In this document: piece by piece, positions 14,697-21,033 of the stretch
Numbering within the stretch: position 1 is the first letter of the stretch
Layout: the number at the start of each line of letters is the position of its first letter
Source of the DNA: Salsipaludibacter sp038233055
GTDB taxonomy: Bacteria; Actinomycetota; Nitriliruptoria; Nitriliruptorales; Nitriliruptoraceae
NCBI GenBank assembly: GCA_038233055.1
Contig: JBBSMS010000053.1
Coordinates: forward strand, 1-21,033
Reading direction: 5' to 3'
DNA: 21,033 nt
Translations under genes and position numbers: made by a program
The notes under the pieces: generated by a model
Seen by the model: the letters and a program-made list of their open reading frames with translations, nothing else
The model's database searches: none
Told to the model about the DNA's origin: nothing

Positions 14697-17600
14697 GTGG
14701 GCGACGAGCGGTGGCAGTTCTGGATCGACCGGGGCGGAACCTTCACCGACGTCGTCGCACGCCGGCCCGACGGCTCGCTGGCCACCCACAAGTTGTTGTC
14801 CGAGGACCCCGACCGGTACCCGGACGCGGCCGTCGCGGGGATCCGCCACCTGCTCGACCTCGGCCCCGACCAGGCGATCTCCACCGACGACATCGACCAG
14901 GTGCGGATGGGCACCACCGTCGCCACCAATGCCCTGCTGGAACGCACCGGCGAACCGACCGTGCTGGCCATCACGGCCGGGTTCGGGGACGCGCTGCGAA
15001 TCGGCTACCAGGACCGGCCCGACATCTTCGCCCGTCACGTGGTGCTGCCTGACCTGGTGCACGAGCGCGTGGTCGAGGTGGCCGAGCGCATGGCCACCGA
15101 CGGCACGGTGGTGGCCCCGTTGGACGAACGCGCGGTCCGTGACGACCTCCGTGTCGCCCACGACGACGGCTACCGCTCGGTGGCCATCGCGTGCCTCCAC
15201 GGCGACCGCCATCCCGACCACGAGCGGCGGATCGCGGCCATTGCCGGCGAGGTGGGCTTCACCCAAGTGTCGAGCTCGCACGAGGTCAGTCCGTTGATGC
15301 GGTTGGTCCCGCGTGGCGACACGACCGTCGTCGACGCCTACCTGTCGCCCATCCTGCGCCGTCACGTCGACCGGGTCGCCGACGAACTGGGCGGGACCCG
15401 GCTGCTGTTCATGCAGTCCAACGGCGGCCTGGCCGAGGCCCACCACTTCCGCGGCAAGGACGCGATCCTGTCCGGTCCGGCCGGTGGCGTGGTGGCGATG
15501 GCGCGGACCACGGCCGCCGCGGGCCACGACCGGGTCATCGGCTTCGACATGGGCGGCACGTCGACGGACGTGTCCCACTGGGCCGGGGAGTTCGAGCGCG
15601 AACGGCAGACGCGGGTCGCCGGCGTGCGCCTGCGGGCGCCGATGATGGCGATCCACACGGTCGCGGCCGGCGGCGGGTCGGTGCTGTCCTTCGACGGCAG
15701 CCGCTACCGGGTCGGGCCGGACTCGGCCGGTGCGCAGCCCGGACCGGCCGCCTACCGCCGCGGCGGACCGCTGACCGTGACCGACGCCAACGTCATGCTC
15801 GGCCGCATCCACCCCGAGGTGTTCCCGCACGTCTTCGGGCCGGATGGCGACCAACCGCTGGATGTCGAGGTGGTCCGCACCGCGTTCGCCGACCTGACCG
15901 GCCAGATCACCGCTGCCACCGGCGACGATCGCACCCCCGAGCAGGTCGCGGCCGGTTTCGTCGACATCGCGGTCGCCAACATGGCCAACGCGATCCGCAC
16001 GATCTCGGTCCAGCGTGGCCACGACGTCACCGAGTACGCGCTGGCCACGTTCGGGGGCGCCGGCGGCCAGCACGCCTGTGCCGTGGCCGAGCACCTCGGC
16101 ATGGCGACGGTGGTGGTGCATCCGCTGGCCGGGGTGCTGTCGGCCTACGGGATGGGCCTGGCCGACGTCACCTCGATGCGCGACCAGGGCGTGGAGGCGC
16201 CGGTGGACGACGATGTGGAGGAACGCCTGGCGACGGTGTTCGACGACCTGGTGGCCGACGCCCGCCGGGACCTGCGCGACCAGGGCGTGGACGGCGACGC
16301 GGCCGAGGTCGAACGCCGGGTGTCGCTGCGCTACGCCGGCACCGACACCGCCCTGGCCGTGCCGGCCGGCCCGGCCGCCGAGATGCTGGCGGCCTTCGAG
16401 ACCGCCTACCGACGCCAGTTCGCCTTCCTGATGCCCGACACCGAGGTGGTCGTCGAAGCCGTCCAGGTCGAACTGGTGGCCCGGACCGGGGTCGACGAGC
16501 ACGACGTGGCCGCCGCCGGTGCCGGTACCGGCGGCTGCACGGACGGGCCGCGGCGACCGCCGGACGAGGCATCGACGACGACCGTGCGGATGGTGGTCGA
16601 CGGGGACTGGGCCCACGTGGCGCTGGTGCGGCGCGAGGACCTGGCGCGCGGGGCCACGATGGACGGGCCGACGATCGTGGCGGAGGCGACCGGCACCACG
16701 GTCGTGGACGCGGGGTGGCGGGCCACGGTCAACGACCTGGGCCACCTGGTGCTGGAGCGGGTCCACGACACGACGCCCGCGGCCGCCGGGGACACCGCCG
16801 TGGACCCGGTCCGGCTCGAACTGTTCAACAACCTGTTCATGTCGATCGCCGAGCAGATGGGGGTCGCGCTCCAGCGCACCGCGCACTCGGTCAACATCAA
16901 GGAACGACTCGACTTCTCGTGTGCGGTGTTCGACCCGCACGGCAACCTGGTGGCCAATGCGCCCCACATCCCCGTCCACCTGGGATCGATGGGCGAGTCC
17001 ATCCGGGTGGTGCTGGAGGCCACGGCGGACACCCTCGCGCCGGGGCAGGTGTACGCCCTCAACAATCCCTACCGCGGCGGGACCCACCTGCCGGACGTGA
17101 CCGTGGTCACCCCGGTGTTCGACCCGGACGGCCGCGACCTGCAGTTCGTGGTCGCGTCACGAGGCCATCACGCCGAGATCGGCGGGATCACGCCGGGGTC
17201 GATGCCGGCAGCCAGCACCCGCATCGAGCACGAGGGCGTGGTGTTCGACACCTGGCTGCTGGTCGACGACGGCGAACTGCGCGAGGACGCGACCCGTGAC
17301 CTGCTGGCCTCGGCCGACCACCCGTCGCGCGACCCCGACGCCAACATCGCCGACCTGCGCGCCAAGGTGGCCGCCAACGCGACCGGTGCGGCGGCGCTGC
17401 GGGACCTGGTCGACCGGGTCGGCCTGGACGTGGTCCACGCCTACATGGGCCACGTGCGCGACAACGCGGCCGAGTCCGTCGCCCGCGTCATCCCGACGTT
17501 GTCCGACGGCACCTGGACGACCGACCTCGACGACGGCGATCGGATCGAGGTGGCGATCACGGTCGACCACGACGCCCGCCGGGCCACCATCGACTTCACC

Positions 17601-18353
17601 GGCACGTCACCGCAGTCCGACGGCAACGCCAACGCGCCGTCGTCGGTGGCGCTGGCGGCCGTGCTCTACGTGTTCCGGACCCTGGTCGACGACGACATCC
17701 CGCTCAACGCCGGCTGCCTCGAACCGTTGGACGTGGTGATCCCACCGGGAAGCCTGCTCTCACCCGAACCCCCCGCGGCGGTGGTCGCCGGCAACGTCGA
17801 GACCTCGCAGGCGGTCACCGGTGCCCTGTACGGCGCGCTGGGCATCCAGGCGGAGGGCTCGGGGACCATGAACAACCTCACCTTCGGCAACGTTGACCAC
17901 CAGTACTACGAGACGGTCGCGAGCGGATCCGGAGCGGGCATGGACGTCGACGGCGGGTTCGACGGTGCCGACGTGGTGCAGACCCACATGACCAACTCGC
18001 GCCTGACCGACCCCGAGGTGCTGGAGTGGCGCCACCCGGTCCGGGTCGAGTCGTTCGCGATCCGCCGCGGCAGTGGCGGGGCGGGGGAGTGGCGGGGCGG
18101 GGACGGCGCGGTCCGGCGCCTTCGCTTCCTCGAGCCCATGACGGTCAGCCTGCTGTCCAGCCACCGCCGGGTCGCGCCCTACGGGATGGCCGGTGGGGAG
18201 CCCGGCGCGCTGGGCGACCAGTGGGTCGAACACCCCGACGGCAGCCGCACCGAGGTGGCCGGGCGCGACTTGGTGGAGGTCGACGTCGACGACGTCCTGG
18301 TGCTGCGGACCCCCGGCGGTGGCGGCTACGGCCCGCCCCCCGTCATCGAGTGA
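14697..18353 (+). CDS. 5-oxoprolinase / hydantoinase-type fused HyuA-HyuB protein
   Basis: 5-Oxoprolinase uses ATP to open 5-oxo-L-proline (pyroglutamate) to L-glutamate. The 1218-residue product fits the fused form. The HyuA half (about 1-695) begins WQFWIDRGGTFTD, with GFDMGGTSTD (282-291) and FGGAGGQHAC (452-461). The HyuB half (about 702-1218) has DPVRLELFNNLF, NNPYRGGTHLPDV, SRGHHAEIGG (821-830), NAGCLEPLDVVIP and a glycine-rich end (RTPGGGGYG). GTG 14697 is chosen because GGAGG lies 4 bases upstream and the conserved N terminus starts at once; the upstream in-frame extension runs through the preceding gene in another frame. It seems to be transcribed alone. A hydantoinase or acetone-carboxylase-like substrate cannot be excluded from sequence alone. 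Confidence 0.93.
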   Translation: MGDERWQFWIDRGGTFTDVVARRPDGSLATHKLLSEDPDRYPDAAVAGIRHLLDLGPDQAISTDDIDQVRMGTTVATNALLERTGEPTVLAITAGFGDALRIGYQDRPDIFARHVVLPDLVHERVVEVAERMATDGTVVAPLDERAVRDDLRVAHDDGYRSVAIACLHGDRHPDHERRIAAIAGEVGFTQVSSSHEVSPLMRLVPRGDTTVVDAYLSPILRRHVDRVADELGGTRLLFMQSNGGLAEAHHFRGKDAILSGPAGGVVAMARTTAAAGHDRVIGFDMGGTSTDVSHWAGEFERERQTRVAGVRLRAPMMAIHTVAAGGGSVLSFDGSRYRVGPDSAGAQPGPAAYRRGGPLTVTDANVMLGRIHPEVFPHVFGPDGDQPLDVEVVRTAFADLTGQITAATGDDRTPEQVAAGFVDIAVANMANAIRTISVQRGHDVTEYALATFGGAGGQHACAVAEHLGMATVVVHPLAGVLSAYGMGLADVTSMRDQGVEAPVDDDVEERLATVFDDLVADARRDLRDQGVDGDAAEVERRVSLRYAGTDTALAVPAGPAAEMLAAFETAYRRQFAFLMPDTEVVVEAVQVELVARTGVDEHDVAAAGAGTGGCTDGPRRPPDEASTTTVRMVVDGDWAHVALVRREDLARGATMDGPTIVAEATGTTVVDAGWRATVNDLGHLVLERVHDTTPAAAGDTAVDPVRLELFNNLFMSIAEQMGVALQRTAHSVNIKERLDFSCAVFDPHGNLVANAPHIPVHLGSMGESIRVVLEATADTLAPGQVYALNNPYRGGTHLPDVTVVTPVFDPDGRDLQFVVASRGHHAEIGGITPGSMPAASTRIEHEGVVFDTWLLVDDGELREDATRDLLASADHPSRDPDANIADLRAKVAANATGAAALRDLVDRVGLDVVHAYMGHVRDNAAESVARVIPTLSDGTWTTDLDDGDRIEVAITVDHDARRATIDFTGTSPQSDGNANAPSSVALAAVLYVFRTLVDDDIPLNAGCLEPLDVVIPPGSLLSPEPPAAVVAGNVETSQAVTGALYGALGIQAEGSGTMNNLTFGNVDHQYYETVASGSGAGMDVDGGFDGADVVQTHMTNSRLTDPEVLEWRHPVRVESFAIRRGSGGAGEWRGGDGAVRRLRFLEPMTVSLLSSHRRVAPYGMAGGEPGALGDQWVEHPDGSRTEVAGRDLVEVDVDDVLVLRTPGGGGYGPPPVIE

Positions 18354-18465
18354 GCGCTCTGGCCCGGTACGTCGCGCTGATCCGCACCCTCGACGTGGTG
18401 GGAGGCCGTGGCGAACGGTGCGGTGTTGCGTTGCCGACGGGGTGCCGTCGCAGTGAGCTGGGATG

Positions 18466-18471
18466 TACGGT
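18466..18471 (+). promoter_or_regulatory. Candidate -10 element for a leaderless nfeD transcript
   Basis: TACGGT matches the actinobacterial TANNNT pattern and ends 6 bases before ATG 18478. Transcription would start at or next to the start codon, and no purine-rich ribosome site of the usual kind precedes it. No good -35 is seen. Confidence 0.4.
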
Positions 18472-18477
18472 GGGTGC

Positions 18478-19056
18478 ATGATCGAACAGGCGCTGCCGTG
18501 GGTGTGGCTCGTGGTGTTCGTGGGTGTCTGCGCCCGGCTCGTCGCCACTCGTCGCGCGCCGGTCGACGCACCGGTGTGGCCCTCCGTCGCCGTCGCCACC
18601 GCGGTGGGCGGGATCACCGGCCTGCTCGGGGGGAGCCTCGTCGTCCAGGTCGTCGTCGTCGTGGTGATCGCCGTCGGCATGACGTTGCTGTTCCTCCACT
18701 GGCGTCGGTTGCTGTACGAGAATCGCCTCCCCCCCGGTGTCGGCGGCAACCGCCTGGTCGACATGGTTGGTGAGGTGACCGCCCCGGTCAGTCCGAGACC
18801 GAGCCCGCCCCAACCGGATGGCCGAGACCGCGCGCCGGGCCATGTCACCGTCGGGGGCGAGGACTGGCGAGCGGTGTCCTCCGACGACAACCGCCACGAG
18901 GTGGGGAGCCCGATCCGCGTCGTCGCGGTCCGCGGCACGACCCTGGTGGTCGCGACCTCGCCCCGCGGCCACGCCACGCCTCGCCCGGCCGGTGCCACGC
19001 CGGACCGGGCCACACCCTCGCACCCGTCCCCGTCACCCACGACCGGAGCCTCCTGA
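18478..19056 (+). CDS. NfeD-family membrane protein
   Basis: NfeD proteins are membrane proteins with an OB-fold tail that usually act beside SPFH/stomatin partners. The 192-residue product has three hydrophobic segments (about residues 5-22, 38-54 and 58-75) and a short OB-like domain (about 118-165, GHVTVGGEDWRAVSSDDNRH then EVGSPIRVVAVRGTTLVV). The tail is rich in Pro, Thr and Ser. The N-terminal protease domain of long NfeD proteins is absent, so this is the short form. ATG 18478 is preferred to the upstream start at 18463 because the hydrophobic segment and the leaderless promoter fit it. The stop overlaps the ATG of the SPFH gene by one base. Confidence 0.85.
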   Translation: MIEQALPWVWLVVFVGVCARLVATRRAPVDAPVWPSVAVATAVGGITGLLGGSLVVQVVVVVVIAVGMTLLFLHWRRLLYENRLPPGVGGNRLVDMVGEVTAPVSPRPSPPQPDGRDRAPGHVTVGGEDWRAVSSDDNRHEVGSPIRVVAVRGTTLVVATSPRGHATPRPAGATPDRATPSHPSPSPTTGAS

Positions 19057-20081
19057 TGCTCAAGTTCGTCCTCCCTGGCCTGTTGGCCATCGCCGTGGTG
19101 GTGTTCATCTTCCTGGCGGTCAAGATCGTGCGGCCCTACCAGCGCGGGCTGGTCGAGCGGCTCGGCCGCTACAAGGACACCCGCGACCCGGGCTTCAACC
19201 TCATCGTGCCGTTCGTCGACACGATCCAGTTGATCGACATGCGCGAGCAGGTCGTCGAAGTCCCGCCCCAGGAGGTCATCACCGAGGACAATGTCGTGGT
19301 CTCGGTCGACGCGGTCGTCTACTACGAGGCCACCGATCCCAAGCGGCTGGTCTACAACGTCGCGGACTTCTACACCGCCATCATCAAGCTGGCCCAGACC
19401 AACCTGCGCAACCTGATCGGAGACCTCGAACTGGACCGTGCCCTGACCTCGCGCGACACCATCAACACGCGCCTGCGCGAGGTCCTGGAGGAGGCGACTG
19501 ACAAGTGGGGTGTGCGGGTCGTGCGGGTCGAGATCCAGCGCATCGACCCGCCGCCGGAGGTCGTGTCGGCCATGCACGCCCAGATGCGCGCCGAACGTGA
19601 CCGTCGTGCGACTGTCACCGAGGCCAACGGGTACCGCGAGGCCGCCATCGCCCGCGCCAACGGCGAGAAGGAGGCGTCGATCCTGGCCGCCGAGGGTCGC
19701 AAGCGGGCCGCCGTACTGGACGCCGAGGGCGAGGCGAAGGCGATCGAACTGCGTGCCGGTGCCGACAAGTTGCGCCTGACCAAGCTCGGCGAAGGTGAGG
19801 GAGCGGCCGCGTTGGCCCGCCTGACCGGCATCAAGGAGGCCGGCGCAGACCAGGCGGTCCTGACCGTCGAGTACCTGTCGGCCTTGGAGGAGATCGGCGA
19901 CGGCCGCGCCACGAAGTTGGTCATCCCGGCCGACTTCTCCGGGTTGCTGGGCACCGTGTCGGCACTGGCCGAGACGATGCGGGGTGACGACGACGAGGAC
20001 GAGGTCCGGCCCCGCAAGGGCCTGCCGATCCCACGCCCCGACGACCGTGTCGACCTCCCGCCGCCGGCTGACCGGTCATGA
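19056..20081 (+). CDS. SPFH/band 7 (stomatin-like, slipin) membrane scaffold protein
   Basis: The 341-residue protein has an N-terminal membrane segment (LPGLLAIAVVVFIFLAVKIV), an SPFH domain beginning RPYQRGLVERLGRYKDTRDPG, and a long charged coiled coil (about 170-235) with repeated AEGE and EAKA-type helices. Its tail is acidic and Pro-rich (GDDDEDEVRPRKGLPIP). Such proteins oligomerise in membranes as scaffolds for proteases or lipid microdomains. Coupling to NfeD is standard for the family. ATG 19056 has GGAG 7 bases upstream, and its stop (20079-20081) overlaps the next start as ATGA. The C-terminal stretch is longer and more acidic than in typical bacterial slipins. Confidence 0.93.
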   Translation: MLKFVLPGLLAIAVVVFIFLAVKIVRPYQRGLVERLGRYKDTRDPGFNLIVPFVDTIQLIDMREQVVEVPPQEVITEDNVVVSVDAVVYYEATDPKRLVYNVADFYTAIIKLAQTNLRNLIGDLELDRALTSRDTINTRLREVLEEATDKWGVRVVRVEIQRIDPPPEVVSAMHAQMRAERDRRATVTEANGYREAAIARANGEKEASILAAEGRKRAAVLDAEGEAKAIELRAGADKLRLTKLGEGEGAAALARLTGIKEAGADQAVLTVEYLSALEEIGDGRATKLVIPADFSGLLGTVSALAETMRGDDDEDEVRPRKGLPIPRPDDRVDLPPPADRS

Positions 20082-20641
20082 GGCGCGAGGACGCACCGGC
20101 GGCCGGGTGGTATCCCGCGCCCACTGGCGGTCAACGGCTGTGGTGGTGGGACGGCACGGACTGGACCGACCACCAGCGGGTCGCGCCCCGGGCCGGACGG
20201 CTCGCGATGGTCGAGGAGGCCGCCGCTGCCGCCAAACAGGCCGCCAGGGCGGGGTCGGGGGACCGGAGCACCGGCCGCGGGGCCGCCCCGAGGGTCCGGA
20301 CGGCCGCACGCGGTGGCGGCATGTCCCGTGACGACACGACGGCGCTGGTCGAGGAGGTCCGCCGCGCCACCCGCTCGGAACTGGAGCGGGCCACGCAGGG
20401 GATGACCGATCGGGCCGGCGATGCGCGCCGGCAACTGGAGCCCCTGATCAGCGAGTACGGCACCAAGGCCGTCCGCTGGGCCCGCCGGGCAGCCGTCATC
20501 GGCGTGCTGCTGTGGATCCTCTATCTCGCCATGACGGCGGCGATCCAGACCGGGCTGATGGGCTGGCTGGGCGACCGGGTCGACAACGCCGTGAACGGCA
20601 CCGCCGTCGACGTTCCCGCCCTGGTCGTGGACAGCGGGTGA
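20078..20641 (+). CDS. DUF2510-domain single-pass membrane protein
   Basis: The 187-residue product begins with a DUF2510 motif, AGWYPAPTGGQRLWWWDGTDWTDH (spanning about residues 9-32), a small actinobacterial domain usually found on membrane or signalling proteins. After it come an Ala/Arg/Gly-rich linker, a helical region (about 84-125, EEVRRATRSELERATQGM) and a membrane segment (about 138-160, VIGVLLWILYLAMTAAIQTG). The start overlaps the SPFH stop as ATGA, and its stop overlaps the next GTG start, so translation is probably coupled. No enzymatic residues are seen. It may be an accessory of the NfeD/SPFH complex, which is inference from gene order only. Confidence 0.85.
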   Translation: MRREDAPAAGWYPAPTGGQRLWWWDGTDWTDHQRVAPRAGRLAMVEEAAAAAKQAARAGSGDRSTGRGAAPRVRTAARGGGMSRDDTTALVEEVRRATRSELERATQGMTDRAGDARRQLEPLISEYGTKAVRWARRAAVIGVLLWILYLAMTAAIQTGLMGWLGDRVDNAVNGTAVDVPALVVDSG

Positions 20642-21033
20642 CGACGGATCGCTGGGCCACCCGACGCGACGCCGGGACCTGGCGGTGTGCGCCCGCGCCG
20701 GCATCGGTCGCGGACTTCCACGCGGGCATTTTCGGACACGCGGCCACCCCGCTGCACGAGGTCCCGGAACTGGCCGACGAGCTCGGGGTCGACCGCCTGT
20801 TCGTCACCGCCGCGGCCATCGCGGCCGAGGGTGCCGAGGTTGTCCGGATCGCCGGATCCTACGACCAGGCGGTGGTGACGGCAGCCCGCGCAGCCGCCGA
20901 CGAGCCGGACGTGGTGCTGGTCCAGGACACGGCGTGGCCCGGCTACGAGGTCGTCCCGGGCTGGGTGGTGGAGGGATACAGCACACTGTTCCGGGAGATC
21001 GACGACGACCTCGCGGCCCGCGGGATCGACGCA
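20638..21033 (+). CDS. Diaminopropionate ammonia-lyase-like gene, internally shortened, runs off the window
   Basis: The visible 132 codons match the fold-type II PLP family of YgeX/DpaL, which splits 2,3-diaminopropionate to pyruvate and ammonia. N-terminal FHAGIFGHAATPLHEVPELA with ELGVDRLFV aligns with the family start. IAAEGAEVVRIAGSYDQAV and VLVQDTAWPGYEVVPGWVVEGYSTL match the later conserved region. Between residues 56 and 57 (near 20806) the family's roughly 80-90 residues holding KDES, the PLP lysine (in the N/PAFK motif) and TDGNHG are absent, while the frame stays open. The GTG start overlaps the previous stop as GTGA. The C terminus lies beyond 21033. Likely inactive as an ordinary lyase; family comparison is from memory. 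Confidence 0.7.
   Translation, partial: MTTDRWATRRDAGTWRCAPAPASVADFHAGIFGHAATPLHEVPELADELGVDRLFVTAAAIAAEGAEVVRIAGSYDQAVVTAARAAADEPDVVLVQDTAWPGYEVVPGWVVEGYSTLFREIDDDLAARGIDA

Noticed and set aside
14667..17087. An 806-residue minus-strand open frame antisense to the oxoprolinase gene
   Set aside because: Low-complexity His, Arg and Gly composition without domains; the plus-strand frame has clear conserved motifs throughout.

Overview
The window is about 21 kb of very GC-rich bacterial DNA. Codon third positions are almost all G or C, GTG starts are frequent, and genes often overlap by 1 to 4 bases. The DUF2510 protein, CsoR-type regulator, DUF664/DinB proteins and one apparently leaderless transcript point to an actinobacterium, probably from a less studied deep-branching high-GC group; I cannot name the genus. 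No rRNA, CRISPR array, transposase, integrase or phage gene is visible. Most of the window looks like ordinary chromosome.

Left end (1-2015): a few residues of a gene on the minus strand, then a very low-complexity G/C tract with a 16-base C run, then a Kelch-like lipoprotein gene broken by an in-frame TGA and a frameshift in a CCCC run. A tRNA-Arg(CCT) gene follows on the minus strand. Positions 2016-3557 hold a DUF664/DinB protein, a small unknown protein and a gene-poor stretch. That stretch carries a Zur/Fur-like palindrome upstream of a zinc-type cation efflux gene (3558-4478). The efflux gene converges on a Tat-exported PhoX-like phosphatase (4567-6468, minus) across a short repeat cluster.

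Middle (6600-9100): a minus-strand pair, DsbB-like membrane oxidase then membrane-anchored CPHC thioredoxin, ends at a 13-bp perfect hairpin and probably forms an exported disulfide-forming system. Next is a helix-hairpin-helix protein with a histone-H1-like Lys/Ala tail.

Copper module (9096-12281): csoR (minus) faces copZ and copA (plus). The space between holds a palindrome that contains two opposed, fully overlapping promoters and a CsoR-like operator core. A hairpin separates copZ from copA, and a 19-bp perfect hairpin ends the unit. CopA has a roughly 46-residue segment, largely extra to the family, with unusual codon use.

Right end (12303-21033): a membrane spermidine-synthase-like protein (minus), a DinB protein, a large HyuA-HyuB fusion of the 5-oxoprolinase type, and a tightly overlapping run NfeD - SPFH/stomatin - DUF2510 membrane protein - diaminopropionate ammonia-lyase-like gene. 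The last gene runs off the window and lacks the region that should hold its PLP lysine, the clearest anomaly here. I found no convincing wholly new system. The most interesting points are the PLP-less lyase in the NfeD/SPFH operon, the nested copper promoters, the HhH/H1-like protein and the Zur-like site before the efflux gene.
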